A stretch of 64,000 nt of DNA from Amycolatopsis sp. CA-126428. GTDB taxonomy: Bacteria; Actinomycetota; Actinomycetes; Mycobacteriales; Pseudonocardiaceae. The DNA lies in the NCBI RefSeq assembly GCF_002904335.1, contig NZ_PPHF01000048.1, positions 62,001 to 126,000 of the forward strand. The letters are read 5' to 3'. Made by a program: the position numbers and the translations under genes. A model generated the notes under the pieces. That model saw nothing but the letters and a program-made list of their open reading frames with translations, was not told the origin of the DNA and searched no databases. Of this stretch, positions 1-8,642 are shown piece after piece; position 1 is the stretch's first letter, and every line of letters begins with the position of its first letter.

Positions 1-831
1 GTGGTGATCACCTGGCTGGGCGCGCGGCTCGCCGTGGCCGGTGAGATCGGCCTCGGGCAGCTGGTGGCGTTCTACGGCGTTTCGGCGTTCCTGATCTGGC
101 CGGTCACCGCGGCGACGGAGGCGGTCGGCTCGATCACGTCCGGCCTGGTCGCCGCGCGGAAGGTCGTCGCGCTGCTGGCGATCCGCCCGAAGCTGGCGGA
201 TCCGGAGACGCCGGTGCCGTTGCCCGAAGGGCCGTTGGAGCTGGTGGACACCGAATCCGGGATCCGCGTCCCGGCCGGCCGGCTGACGGTCGTCGACCTC
301 GGCGCCGACGGCGAAGCGGTGGCCGACCGGCTGGCCCGGTTCGCGGATCCGGCCGAGGGCGAAGAGGTGCTGACCGGCGGCGTCCGGGCGGACCACGTCG
401 CGCTCGCGGAGCTGCGGCGGCGGATCGTCTACGCGCACAACCAGGACATCTGGTTCTCGGGCGTGCTGCGCGAGCAGCTGGCGCCGGCGCGGCCGGGCGG
501 GGTCAGCATCACCGAAGCGCTGTACGCGGCCGATGCCGACGACATCGTCGAGGCGCTGCCCAACGGCGTCGACGAGGTGATCGGCGAGCGCGGCCGCGAG
601 GTGTCCGGCGGCCAGCGGCAACGGCTGAACCTGGCCCGCGCGCTGGCGACCGACGCCGACGTCCTGGTGCTCGACGAGCCGACGTCGGCGGTCGACGCGC
701 ACACGGAGGCCCGCATCACCGAACGCGTCACCGCGCTGCGGCACGGCAAGACGACGGTGGTGTTCAGCCAGAGTCCCTTGTGGACACATGTGGCAGACGA
801 GGTATTCACGGCGAAGGTGGTGACGGTGTGA
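1..831 (+). CDS. ABC exporter half-transporter, ATPase-degenerate subunit (5' end cut by window)
   Basis: This is the C-terminal part of a fused membrane/ATPase (ABC type IV exporter) subunit; the true start lies before the window. Visible residues 1-60 are the last membrane helices and the rest is the nucleotide-binding domain. The signature motif VSGGQRQR (201-208) and Walker [10 protein letters not shown] (221-229) are intact. The Walker A position (about 98-107, [10 protein letters not shown]) lacks GxxGxGKS, with Glu where the catalytic Lys should be, and the switch His is a Gln (257). It overlaps the next gene at GTGA, so the two subunits are probably co-translated and form a heterodimer. 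The substrate cannot be told from sequence; drug, lipid or peptide export are family options. Confidence 0.85.
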   Translation: MVITWLGARLAVAGEIGLGQLVAFYGVSAFLIWPVTAATEAVGSITSGLVAARKVVALLAIRPKLADPETPVPLPEGPLELVDTESGIRVPAGRLTVVDLGADGEAVADRLARFADPAEGEEVLTGGVRADHVALAELRRRIVYAHNQDIWFSGVLREQLAPARPGGVSITEALYAADADDIVEALPNGVDEVIGERGREVSGGQRQRLNLARALATDADVLVLDEPTSAVDAHTEARITERVTALRHGKTTVVFSQSPLWTHVADEVFTAKVVTV

Positions 832-2573
832 AGCGGCTCCCCACGGCGTCCCGGCGGGACGTCCGGCGCTGGGCGCTGAAGACGGCGGCGAGCCGCAGGC
901 GCGAGTTCGGCCTGCTGCTGGGCTCGCTGGCCGTGGCCACGCTGATCGGGCTCGCCGGGCCGCAGCTGCTCGGCGCGCTGGTCGACGATGTCGCGGCCGG
1001 CACCACGACCGGGCACGTCGACGTGCTGGCGGCGGCGTTCATCGCGATCCTCGTGCTGCAGGCGCTGGCGCGGAAGGTCGCGCGGATGCGCGGCGCGGTG
1101 TTCGGCGAGCTGGTGCTGGCCGAGACGCGCGAGGAGTTCGTCGGGACGGCGCTGCAGCTGCCGCTCGGCACGGTCGAAGCGGCCGGGACGGGCGACCTGC
1201 TCAGCCGGGCCACCACCGACCTCGGCCGGATCGACCACGCCGCGCGGTTCGCGGCGCCGGAGATCCTGGTCGCGGCGGTGACCGTGGTGTTCACGGTCGT
1301 CGCGATGGTGCTGACGTCCCCCCTGCTGTCGCTGGGCCTGCTGGTCGCGCTGCCGCTGCTGGTCCCGGTGAACGTCTGGTACCAGCGGCGGATCCCGTCG
1401 GTGATGCAGTGGATGCTGGACCGGTGGGCGGACCTGACCACCAGCGTCCACGAGACGGCGGAGGGTGCGCGCACGGTGGAGGCGCTCGGGCTGACCGAGC
1501 GGCGAGTCGACGCCGCGCACCACGCGCTGGACCAGAGCATCTTCGGGGAACGCCGGATGCGGGCGCTGCAGCTGCGGTGGCTGCCCTCGCTGGAGATCAG
1601 CTACGTGCTGCCGCTGGCGGTGATGCTGCCGCTCGGGCTGCTCGCGTACACGCGCGGCTGGGCCGGGCTCGGCGAGATCACCACGATGCTGCTGTACATG
1701 CAGGCCATGGCGGCGCCGCTCAACGAGGCGCTGTTCTGGCTGGAGGACCTGCAGGTCGCGGCGGCCGCGGCCCGGCGGATCCTCGGCGTCCGGACGGTCG
1801 CGGCCGAGCACGTGGCGAAGGTGGACGAGGTGCCGCGCGGGCGTGACATCGACGTCCACGGCGTCCGGTTCAGTTACACCGCCGACCGCGAGGTGCTGCA
1901 CGGAATCGACCTGCGGGTCCCGCGCGGCGAACGGCTCGCGATCGTCGGGCCGTCGGGCGCGGGCAAGTCGACGCTCGGCCGGCTGCTGGCCGGCATCGCG
2001 GCGCCGTCGTCGGGTTCGGTGCGGATCGGCGGCCAGGACGTCTCGGCGCTGGCCGACGACGTGCTGCGCGGCGAGGTGCTGCTGCTGACCCAGGAGCACC
2101 ACGTGTTCTCCGGGACGCTGCGGCAGAACCTGGCCCTGCCGGCCCGCCGCGCGGGCGGCGACTGGACGGACGAGGAGCTGACGGCGGCCCTGGCCTCGGC
2201 GGGCGCGGCCGACTGGGTCGCGACGCTGCCGTCCGGGCTGGACACGAAGCTGGGACCGGGCGAGCACCCGGTGCCGCCGGCGATCGCGCAGCAGCTGGCG
2301 CTGGCCCGGGTGGTGCTGGCGGACCCGCACACGCTGGTGCTCGACGAAGCGACGTCGCTGCTGGACACGGGCTCGGCCCGCGACCTGGAGCGGTCGTTGA
2401 ACAGCGTGCTGGCGGGCCGGACGGTGATCGCGATCGCCCACCGCCTGCACACGGCGGCGGCGGCCGACCGGGTGGCGGTGGTCGAAGGCGGCCGGATCAC
2501 CGAGCTGGGCCCGCACGACCAGCTGCTTGCCGCGGGCGGCTCGTACGCCCGCCTGGTCGCGGCGGCCAGTTAG
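828..2573 (+). CDS. ABC exporter half-transporter, ATPase-competent partner
   Basis: 581-residue fused exporter subunit: six-helix membrane domain at about 1-320, nucleotide-binding domain at about 340-575. Walker [10 protein letters not shown] (374-382), Walker B LVLDEATS (503-510) and the switch His (538, IAHRL) are intact. The ABC signature is destroyed: PPAIAQQ (about 483-489) replaces LSGGQ. The GTG at 828 is chosen because it overlaps the upstream stop (GTGA); an ATG at 780 would lie deep inside the upstream gene. Its Walker A pairs with the intact signature of the upstream subunit, so the dimer has one working and one dead ATP site. Substrate unknown. Confidence 0.88.
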   Translation: MKRLPTASRRDVRRWALKTAASRRREFGLLLGSLAVATLIGLAGPQLLGALVDDVAAGTTTGHVDVLAAAFIAILVLQALARKVARMRGAVFGELVLAETREEFVGTALQLPLGTVEAAGTGDLLSRATTDLGRIDHAARFAAPEILVAAVTVVFTVVAMVLTSPLLSLGLLVALPLLVPVNVWYQRRIPSVMQWMLDRWADLTTSVHETAEGARTVEALGLTERRVDAAHHALDQSIFGERRMRALQLRWLPSLEISYVLPLAVMLPLGLLAYTRGWAGLGEITTMLLYMQAMAAPLNEALFWLEDLQVAAAAARRILGVRTVAAEHVAKVDEVPRGRDIDVHGVRFSYTADREVLHGIDLRVPRGERLAIVGPSGAGKSTLGRLLAGIAAPSSGSVRIGGQDVSALADDVLRGEVLLLTQEHHVFSGTLRQNLALPARRAGGDWTDEELTAALASAGAADWVATLPSGLDTKLGPGEHPVPPAIAQQLALARVVLADPHTLVLDEATSLLDTGSARDLERSLNSVLAGRTVIAIAHRLHTAAAADRVAVVEGGRITELGPHDQLLAAGGSYARLVAAAS

Positions 2574-2638
2574 TCCGGAATGTCCGGAGTGATCGGCGTG
2601 TTGCTCCCCGGTGGATGACCATCTACCCGGGGAGTGAC

Positions 2639-3067
2639 ATGTCGTCGTTCGTGATGACCGCCGCGGAACGCGAAGAGTTCCTGAGCGGGGTGCACGTCGG
2701 GGTGCTCGCGGTGGAGCGCGCCGGCCGGGCCCCGCTGGCGGTACCGGTCTGGTACGACTACTCGCCCGGCGGCGAGCTGCTGATCTGGATGGAACGAGAC
2801 ACGGTCAAGGACCGCTCGATCCGCGCGGCCGGAAGGCTGAGTTTGGTGGCGCAGGACGAGAACCCGCCGTACAAGTACGTGACGGTCGAGGGCCCGGTGG
2901 TGGCGAACGACGAACCGCCGACGCGCGAGCAGGCCTTGCGGATCGCGAAGCGGTACTGGCCGTCGGACCAGGCCACGGCCTACGTCGACTCGGCGCTCGG
3001 AGAGCGATCGGTGCTGGTCCGGGTCCGGCCCGAGAAGTGGCTGTCGAACGACCAGAGCAAGAGCTGA
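2639..3067 (+). CDS. Pyridoxamine 5'-phosphate oxidase-fold (PPOX/FDOR) protein
   Basis: 142-residue single-domain protein of the split-barrel flavin/F420-binding family. The strands around LAVERAGRAPLAVPVWYDY and the RDTVKDRSIR segment, where cofactor phosphate is normally held, fit F420- or FMN-dependent PPOX-class reductases of actinobacteria. The ATG at 2639 is preferred over the in-frame ATG at 2615 because GGGGAG lies just before it. It stands alone between the ABC exporter and a dispersed repeat. Substrate is unknown; some family members bind heme or biliverdin instead of F420. Confidence 0.75.
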   Translation: MSSFVMTAAEREEFLSGVHVGVLAVERAGRAPLAVPVWYDYSPGGELLIWMERDTVKDRSIRAAGRLSLVAQDENPPYKYVTVEGPVVANDEPPTREQALRIAKRYWPSDQATAYVDSALGERSVLVRVRPEKWLSNDQSKS

Positions 3068-3078
3068 TCCGGTCCGAG

Positions 3079-3162
3079 CTGTGGACAACTCGCGTCCACG
3101 GCCCCGGAACTGCCCGAAACTGTCGGTGCCCCCCGGTAGAATGGTTACCGGGGGGCGCGGCC
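3079..3162 (+). repeat. Dispersed ~84 bp intergenic repeat, copy A (begins with a DnaA box)
   Basis: This stretch matches, base for base over most of its length, the reverse complement of 5957-6040. Both start with TGTGGACAACTCG (a perfect actinobacterial DnaA box, 3080-3088), continue with CCCCGGAAC and GTGTCGGTG- or CTGTCGGTG-like cores and end in a GGTA...ATACCGGGGGG-like block. It lies between the PPOX gene and the stop of purQ. No coding potential is evident. Its role is unknown. Confidence 0.75.
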
Positions 3163-3167
3163 CGCAC

Positions 3168-3845
3168 TCACGCCTTCACAAGCGCGTCCACCGCGCTGAA
3201 GAACATGCCGAGCCCGTCGTCCGACGGCCCGGTCAGCGCGTCGATCGCGTGCTCCGGGTGCGGCATCAGCCCGACGACCCGGCCGTTCTCGCTGCGGATC
3301 CCGGCGATGTCGTTGCGCGAGCCGTTCGGGTTCCCGCCGACGTACCGGAACACCACGCGACCCTCGCCCTCCAGCTCGTCCAAAGTGGACTGCTCGGCCA
3401 TGTAGCAGCCGTCGATGTTCTTCATCGGGACGAGGATCTCGGCGCCGGTCTCGTACCGGGTGGTCCACGCCGTGTCGGTGTTTTCCACCCGCAGCCACTG
3501 GTCACGGCAGATGAAGTGCAGGCCCTGGTTGCGGATCATCGCGCCCGGCAGCAGGCCGGCCTCGCACAGGATCTGGAACCCGTTGCAGATGCCGAGCACC
3601 GGCATGCCGGCGCGGGCCGCCTCGATCACCGGCGTCATGACCGGCGCGAACCGGGCGATCACGCCCGCGCGCAGGTAGTCGCCGTAGGAGAAGCCGCCCG
3701 GGACGATCACGGCGTCGACCTCGTGCAGGTCTTCGTCGGCGTGCCACAGCGGCACGGCCTCGCCGCCGGCGTAGCGGACCGCGCGCGCCGCGTCGCCGTC
3801 GTCCAGGGTGCCCGGGAAGGTGATGACGCCGATGCGCGCGCTCAC
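3168..3845 (-). CDS. purQ: Phosphoribosylformylglycinamidine synthase, glutamine amidotransferase subunit
   Basis: 225 residues, the usual length. It hydrolyses glutamine and passes ammonia to PurL, which makes FGAM in step 4 of purine synthesis. Class I amidotransferase features are present: [12 protein letters not shown] (about 50-61), nucleophile Cys87 in LGICNGFQ, and the His196/Glu198 pair in MPHPEH. The GTG start at 3845 overlaps the purS stop (GTGA), so the two are translationally coupled. purL is not in the window. Confidence 0.96.
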   Translation of the reverse strand: MSARIGVITFPGTLDDGDAARAVRYAGGEAVPLWHADEDLHEVDAVIVPGGFSYGDYLRAGVIARFAPVMTPVIEAARAGMPVLGICNGFQILCEAGLLPGAMIRNQGLHFICRDQWLRVENTDTAWTTRYETGAEILVPMKNIDGCYMAEQSTLDELEGEGRVVFRYVGGNPNGSRNDIAGIRSENGRVVGLMPHPEHAIDALTGPSDDGLGMFFSAVDALVKA

Positions 3846-4081
3846 GCGTCGACCCGCTTGATGGTCCACTGCTCGATGACCGGGTTCGCGAGGAAGCCTT
3901 CGGCGATCTTCTCCAGCGTCGCGTCGTCGACCGTGTCGTCGACCTCGATCTCGAAGTGCTTGCCCTGGCGGATCTCGGTGATCCCGGTAAAGCCGAGGCG
4001 GCCGGCGGCGCCGAGCGCGGCCTGCCCCTGCGGGTCGAGGATTTCGGGCTTCGGCATGACGTCGACGACGACTCGGGCCAC
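3842..4081 (-). CDS. purS: Phosphoribosylformylglycinamidine synthase subunit PurS
   Basis: 79-residue small subunit that bridges PurQ and PurL in the FGAM synthase complex. The sequence [16 protein letters not shown] followed by a C-terminal NPVIEQW segment is typical of the family. The GTG at 4081 is chosen because AAGGAG lies 9 bases upstream; longer in-frame extensions have no such signal and would be atypical for the family. First gene of the purS-purQ pair, divergent from the GMC oxidoreductase. Confidence 0.95.
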   Translation of the reverse strand: MARVVVDVMPKPEILDPQGQAALGAAGRLGFTGITEIRQGKHFEIEVDDTVDDATLEKIAEGFLANPVIEQWTIKRVDA

Positions 4082-4236
4082 GGCAGGCTGCTCCTTATTC
4101 ACGCAGGTCGTGGGTACCCCGCGAGCATAGTTCACCCGCTCGACCCCCTGGCGGGGCCCACCGGGAAACCTAGACTGGCCGAGGGCGCGGGGGTGCGCCA
4201 TGATGAGTCGTTGACATCTCGCCAACAGGAGGCACC

Positions 4237-5811
4237 GTGGCCGTCCAGGAGTCCTACGACTACGTCATCGTCGGCGCCGGCAGCGCGGGGTGCGTCCTCG
4301 CCAATCGCCTCACCGAGGATCCTTCGGCCCAGGTCCTGCTGCTCGAAGCGGGCGCCGAGGACACCGCGGACGAAATCCACATCCCGGCCGCGTTCGCGTC
4401 GCTGTTCAAGACCAAGTGGGACTGGAACTACGAGACCGTCGAGCAGAAGCACACGGGCAAGACGTCGTACTGGCCGCGCGGGAAGATGCTCGGCGGCTGC
4501 TCGTCGATCAACGCGATGATCTACATCCGCGGCAACCGCGCCGACTACGACGGCTGGCGCGATTCGCACGGCGCCGTCGGCTGGGGCTGGGACGACGTCC
4601 TGCCGTACTTCAAGCGCGCCGAGGGCAACCAGCGGCTCGGCGGGCCGCTGCACGGGACCGACGGCCCGCTGCACGTCGAAGACCGCCGGTTCACCCACGA
4701 GCTGTCGCAGGCCTGGGTCGACTCGGCCGTCGCGTGGGGGCTCAAGCGCACCGACGACTTCAACGGCGAGAGCCAGGAAGGCGCCGGCGTCTACCAGGTG
4801 ACGTGCAAGAAGGGGCGCCGGTGGTCCACCGCGGACGCCTACCTGCGCCCGGCGCTTTCGCGGCCGAACCTGACGGTGCAGACCCTCGCGCCCGCCACTC
4901 GCGTCGTGTTCGAGGGGACCCGCGCGGTGGGCGTGTCCTATTTGGACAACGGCGTGGAGCGCACGGTGCGTGCTTCGGCGGAGGTCATTCTCTCGGGTGG
5001 CGCCGTCAACTCACCTCAGCTGCTGATGGTCTCGGGTGTCGGCCCGGCCGAGCACCTGCGCGAGCACGGCATCGACGTCGTCGCGGCACTGCCCGGCGTC
5101 GGCGAGAACCTGCACGACCACCCGGCGTGCGGGATCATCTGGTCCACAAAGGACACAACCGACCTGGTCGACGCGGCCACTCCTCGTGGTCTGATCCGCT
5201 ACCAGCTGACGAAGCGCGGGCCGCTGACGTCGAACATCGGCGAAGCGGGGGCGTTCTACCCGACCACGGACGGCCTGGGGGCGCCGGACATGCAGATCCA
5301 CGTCGCGCCGACGTTGTTCTACGACAACGGATTGCGCGAACCGACGGTGCCCGGGTTCACCTCGGCGGCGACACTGGTGGACGTCGCGAGCCGCGGACGG
5401 CTCCGGCTGAAGTCGGCGAATCCGTTGTGGAAGCCGGAAATCGATCCGGCTTACTACGCGGAACCGCGGGACATGGAGACGATGATCGCCGGGTTGCGGT
5501 CGCTGATCGAAATCGGGCAGGTGGGACCGCTGCGGCGGTTCCTGGACAAGCCGTTCCTGCCGTTGCGGCACGACCTGAGTGATTCCGAGCTGGCCGAGCA
5601 CATCCGGGAGAACACGCAGACGCTTTATCACCCGGTCGGGACTTGCTCGATCGGGTCGGTGGTTGACGCGGAGTTGCGGGTTCAGGGGGTGGACGGGTTG
5701 CGGGTCGTGGATGCGTCCGTGATGCCGGTGGTGCCGCGGGGGAATACCAATGCGCCGACGATCATGGTGGCGGAGAAGGCGGCGGATTTGATTCGGGGGC
5801 GGTCGGTTTAG
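4237..5811 (+). CDS. GMC-family FAD oxidoreductase (choline/alcohol dehydrogenase-like)
   Basis: 524 residues. The N-terminus holds the FAD dinucleotide motif VGAGSAGCVLANRL (about 12-25); the GMC signature GGCSSINAM is near 88. The C-terminus has the catalytic His465 (LYHPVGTC) and the NTNAP loop near 503-507. It oxidises an alcohol to an aldehyde with FAD. The GTG at 4237 follows a strong AGGAGG. An aldehyde dehydrogenase converges on it from the other side, so alcohol-to-acid oxidation is a reasonable joint role. Choline dehydrogenase (glycine betaine synthesis) is one option, but the substrate is not shown. Confidence 0.88.
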   Translation: MAVQESYDYVIVGAGSAGCVLANRLTEDPSAQVLLLEAGAEDTADEIHIPAAFASLFKTKWDWNYETVEQKHTGKTSYWPRGKMLGGCSSINAMIYIRGNRADYDGWRDSHGAVGWGWDDVLPYFKRAEGNQRLGGPLHGTDGPLHVEDRRFTHELSQAWVDSAVAWGLKRTDDFNGESQEGAGVYQVTCKKGRRWSTADAYLRPALSRPNLTVQTLAPATRVVFEGTRAVGVSYLDNGVERTVRASAEVILSGGAVNSPQLLMVSGVGPAEHLREHGIDVVAALPGVGENLHDHPACGIIWSTKDTTDLVDAATPRGLIRYQLTKRGPLTSNIGEAGAFYPTTDGLGAPDMQIHVAPTLFYDNGLREPTVPGFTSAATLVDVASRGRLRLKSANPLWKPEIDPAYYAEPRDMETMIAGLRSLIEIGQVGPLRRFLDKPFLPLRHDLSDSELAEHIRENTQTLYHPVGTCSIGSVVDAELRVQGVDGLRVVDASVMPVVPRGNTNAPTIMVAEKAADLIRGRSV

Positions 5812-5852
5812 CTGCGGGCGGTTGTTCCGGTGGTTTGCGGCGGCGGTGCCTT

Positions 5853-5872
5853 GGCGCGAGAGGCTTCGCGCC
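5853..5872. terminator. Stem-loop after the GMC oxidoreductase gene
   Basis: GGCGCGA and TCGCGCC form a perfect 7 bp stem with a 6-base loop, about 40 bases past the GMC stop. There is no T-run. It is a candidate terminator between two convergent genes. Confidence 0.35.
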
Positions 5873-5956
5873 TGGCCGGCCGCGGCGGGCTTTCGCGCGA
5901 GGGCGGCCGTGCGTTCGGTTCGCGCAGAGCCGGTTCGCGCGGCGGCGAAGCGCGGC

Positions 5957-6040
5957 CCTCGGCCCCCCGGTATCCAGTTTACCGGCGCGCACCGACACTT
6001 CCGGTGCGTTCCGGGGTTGCGGACCCGAGTTGTCCACAAC
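5957..6040 (-). repeat. Dispersed ~84 bp intergenic repeat, copy B (ends with a DnaA box)
   Basis: Inverted copy of the element at 3079-3162. On the plus strand it ends in AGTTGTCCACAA, with a perfect TTGTCCACA box at 6030-6038. It sits just past the stop of the aldehyde dehydrogenase gene, as copy A sits just past purQ. The two copies differ at scattered positions, so this is an old repeat rather than a recent duplication. Confidence 0.75.
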
Positions 6041-6051
6041 CCCGGAACAGC

Positions 6052-7548
6052 TCAGCGCTTGCCGTGGAGGATCGTCACCAGCTTGGCCACCAAGGCGTCC
6101 GTTGATTCCTTGCGGGTGAACGATGTCAGCGTCAGCGGGGCCGTGAACCGCTGGCGGGCGATCGCCTTGGTGCGGGCGAACTCGCGCAGCCCCTCCGGTC
6201 CGTGGATGCGGCCGAAACCCGAATCGCCCACGCCGCCGAAGGGCAAGGAGGCTATTCCGGCGAAGGACAACGGTGCGTTGATCGCCGTCATGCCCGTGCG
6301 CAGCTTCTCCGCCAGCTCCACTCCTCGGGACTTCGAGAACACCGTCGAGCCCAGGCCGTACTTCGTCCTGTTCGCCTTCTCGATCGCTTCGTCCATGTCG
6401 CGGACCTTCGCGATCGTCACCGTCGGGCCGAACGTCTCCTCCGTCACCGCCTCGGAATCCTCGGGGACGTCGATCAGGACCGTCGGCTGCGCGTAGCGGT
6501 CGCCCACCGCGTCCTCTCCTCCCAGCACCGCCTTGCCGCCGCGGGAGAGGGCGTCGTGGATGTGGCGCTTGATCACGCCCAGCTGGGACGGCATCGTCAC
6601 CGGGCCGTACTGGGCCGCCTCGTCCGAACCCGCGCGGACGTCCTTCGACTTCTCGACCACCTTCGCCACGAACTCGTCGTGGACCTTCTCGTGGACGTAC
6701 ACCCGCTCGACGCCGATGCAGGTCTGGCCGGAGTTGGAGAATGCGCCCCACACCGTTGCGTCGGCCGCCGCCTCCAGATCGGCGTCCGCGTCGACCAGGA
6801 CCGGGTCCTTGCCGCCCGCCTCGATCACCACCGGGGTGAGCCTCTCGGCGGCCGCGGCCATGATGCGCTTGCCCGTTGCCGTCGAGCCGGTGAACGCGAT
6901 CTTGTCGACCCCCGCCGTCACCAGTGCCGCGCCCGTCTCGCCGAAGCCCGTGATCAGCTGCAGCACCGGCTGCTCCGGGACGATCTCGGCGAACGCGTCG
7001 ACCAGCCACTTGCCCACGCCCGGCGTGTACTCACTCGGCTTGAACACCACGGCGTTGCCCGCCGCGAGCGCGTACGCGACCGAGCCGAGCGGGGTGAACA
7101 CCGGGTAGTTCCACGGGCCGATCACACCGACCACGCCCAGCGGCTGGTACTCGACCGTCGCCGCCTGGTTCGACATCAGCAGGCCGGCCGAGCGCTTCTG
7201 CTTGCCGAGGATCTTCTTCGCGTGCTTGCCCGCCCACGCGATGTGCTCGATGGCCAGGACGCTCTCCAGCTGCGCGTCGGCGATCGGCTTGCCAGTCTCG
7301 TCGCGGACCACCTGGCACAGCTGCGGCAGCCGCCGGGTCAGCACGCCCTTCCAGCTCCTGAGCCGCTCGGCGCGCCCGGCGAAACCGAGGCCGGCCCACC
7401 ACTCCGCCGCGACGCGCGCCCGTTCGACGGCCGCCTTGACGTCCTCCGCGGTGTGGATCGGGTAGGTTCCGACCACCTCGTCGGTCGCCGGGCTGAGCGA
7501 GTCGAAGGTCTCGCCGACCGTCGTCGGCTTCGGCTGGACGGCAGTCAT
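6052..7548 (-). CDS. NAD(P)-dependent aldehyde dehydrogenase
   Basis: 498 residues, normal length. It oxidises an aldehyde to a carboxylate. Landmarks: PWNYP with Asn147, FTGSTATGK (about 219-227), general base Glu243 in IEAGGKDP, nucleophile Cys277 in SGQTCIG, and PFGGVGDSGFGR near the C-terminus. The ATG at 7548 has AGGGAG upstream. It resembles the succinate-semialdehyde/coniferyl-aldehyde type more than classic betaine aldehyde dehydrogenase, so the link to the neighbouring GMC oxidoreductase is plausible but not proven. Confidence 0.9.
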   Translation of the reverse strand: MTAVQPKPTTVGETFDSLSPATDEVVGTYPIHTAEDVKAAVERARVAAEWWAGLGFAGRAERLRSWKGVLTRRLPQLCQVVRDETGKPIADAQLESVLAIEHIAWAGKHAKKILGKQKRSAGLLMSNQAATVEYQPLGVVGVIGPWNYPVFTPLGSVAYALAAGNAVVFKPSEYTPGVGKWLVDAFAEIVPEQPVLQLITGFGETGAALVTAGVDKIAFTGSTATGKRIMAAAAERLTPVVIEAGGKDPVLVDADADLEAAADATVWGAFSNSGQTCIGVERVYVHEKVHDEFVAKVVEKSKDVRAGSDEAAQYGPVTMPSQLGVIKRHIHDALSRGGKAVLGGEDAVGDRYAQPTVLIDVPEDSEAVTEETFGPTVTIAKVRDMDEAIEKANRTKYGLGSTVFSKSRGVELAEKLRTGMTAINAPLSFAGIASLPFGGVGDSGFGRIHGPEGLREFARTKAIARQRFTAPLTLTSFTRKESTDALVAKLVTILHGKR

Positions 7549-7582
7549 CGGCGTCTCCCTGGAGGTCGCGGGTCAGCCCAGG

Positions 7583-8581
7583 TTACGACGTTACTGACAT
7601 CGTGCCAATAGCTCGTGCGGGCTTCCGCACCAGCATTGCACCGGCGGTCGCCGCGGCAAAGACACCGAGCAGCGGCGGGAGCCACAACGGCAGCACGCCG
7701 ACCGCCAGCGAGCCGAGCCCGAAGCCGGCCGCCTGCACCGTGAAGCTCAAGGAGAACCCCGCTGACCTGCGGTTCTTCGGCAACACTCGCTGGAGGTTGA
7801 CCGACGTCGTGGCGACCAGCGGCCCGCCGAACGCGCCGATCACCGCCACCGACGCGATCAGGCCCGGCCAGCCGAGGTCCGCGCTGAGCACGAGCCCGCC
7901 GAGGACGAACCCGGCGAGGAACAGCCGCGGGTCACCGATCTTGCCCCGCCACGCGTAGCAGGCGCTGCCCGCGATGCTCGCTCCGGTCAGCACGGCGATC
8001 ACCACCGGCGCCGCCGTCTCCGGCGCACCGAGGCACTGGACCAGCGGCAACGGCGCGACCTCGATCGTCGACGTCAGCAGCCCGATGGTGAAGGCGCAGC
8101 ACAGCCACGGCAGGGCGGCGCCGGGTCGCGCGGGCGGGACGCCGGGCCCGGATTCCACCCGATCGCGGGCTGCCGCGCGACGCGGGACGAGCAAAGCGGC
8201 GGCAACGCAGGCGGCCGCCATCGCGGCGAGCGGCACGAGCGGACCGGCCAGGTCGAGCAGCGTGACCAGCACGAGCAGCGCGGCGCTCGGCGCGCCGTTC
8301 GCGGCGGCCAGCGTCAGCACCCCGTACCCGGCGGCGGTGAGCAGGAGCAGCGCGGGCAGGCCCCGCGAAGGGCCGACGCGGTCGAGCAGCCGGCCGACCG
8401 GCACCGCGCACACCATCTCGGCGGCGACGAAGACCGACATCAGCACGCCGCCCAGCCGGTAGGAGCCGGTCGTCGCGGTGGTGAGCAGGGTGAACGCGAG
8501 CGGCGCCATGGTCGACGGCAGCCGGGCGAACTGGACGCCCGCCGACCAGCGCCAGTACGCGCGATGGGTGAACAACGACAT
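7583..8581 (-). CDS. MFS transporter, short (332 residues)
   Basis: Membrane protein with about ten to twelve hydrophobic segments and an MFS-like loop (GRLLDRVGPSRG). The in-frame ATG at 8581 is used because upstream extension would overlap the divergent regulator and its operator. At 332 residues it is shorter than the usual 400, so one or two helices may be missing. It is divergent from an ArsR-family regulator with a palindromic operator between them, which suggests regulator-controlled efflux. Substrate unknown. Confidence 0.75.
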   Translation of the reverse strand: MSLFTHRAYWRWSAGVQFARLPSTMAPLAFTLLTTATTGSYRLGGVLMSVFVAAEMVCAVPVGRLLDRVGPSRGLPALLLLTAAGYGVLTLAAANGAPSAALLVLVTLLDLAGPLVPLAAMAAACVAAALLVPRRAAARDRVESGPGVPPARPGAALPWLCCAFTIGLLTSTIEVAPLPLVQCLGAPETAAPVVIAVLTGASIAGSACYAWRGKIGDPRLFLAGFVLGGLVLSADLGWPGLIASVAVIGAFGGPLVATTSVNLQRVLPKNRRSAGFSLSFTVQAAGFGLGSLAVGVLPLWLPPLLGVFAAATAGAMLVRKPARAIGTMSVTS

Positions 8582-8616
8582 GCTCACACGCTTGCGGGCC
8601 ACCCGCGTGCGGCACA

Positions 8617-8640
8617 CTGATTCGGGTGAGAGCGAATCAG
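8617..8640. promoter_or_regulatory. Palindromic operator between MFS and ArsR-type regulator genes
   Basis: CTGATTCG, 8 bases, CGAATCAG: a perfect 8 bp inverted repeat. It lies 36-60 bases upstream of the MFS start and ends 2 bases before the regulator GTG. This is the expected place for autoregulation and repression of the exporter by the ArsR-family protein. Confidence 0.6.
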
Positions 8641-8642
8641 TC

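Noticed and set aside
4211..4216. TTGACA as -35 of the GMC gene
   Set aside because: Only about 20 bases from the start codon with no -10 hexamer in between; leaves no room for a promoter.
4290..5582. Second long plus-strand frame inside the GMC gene
   Set aside because: Arg-rich, no homology pattern; the GMC frame carries all FAD and active-site motifs.
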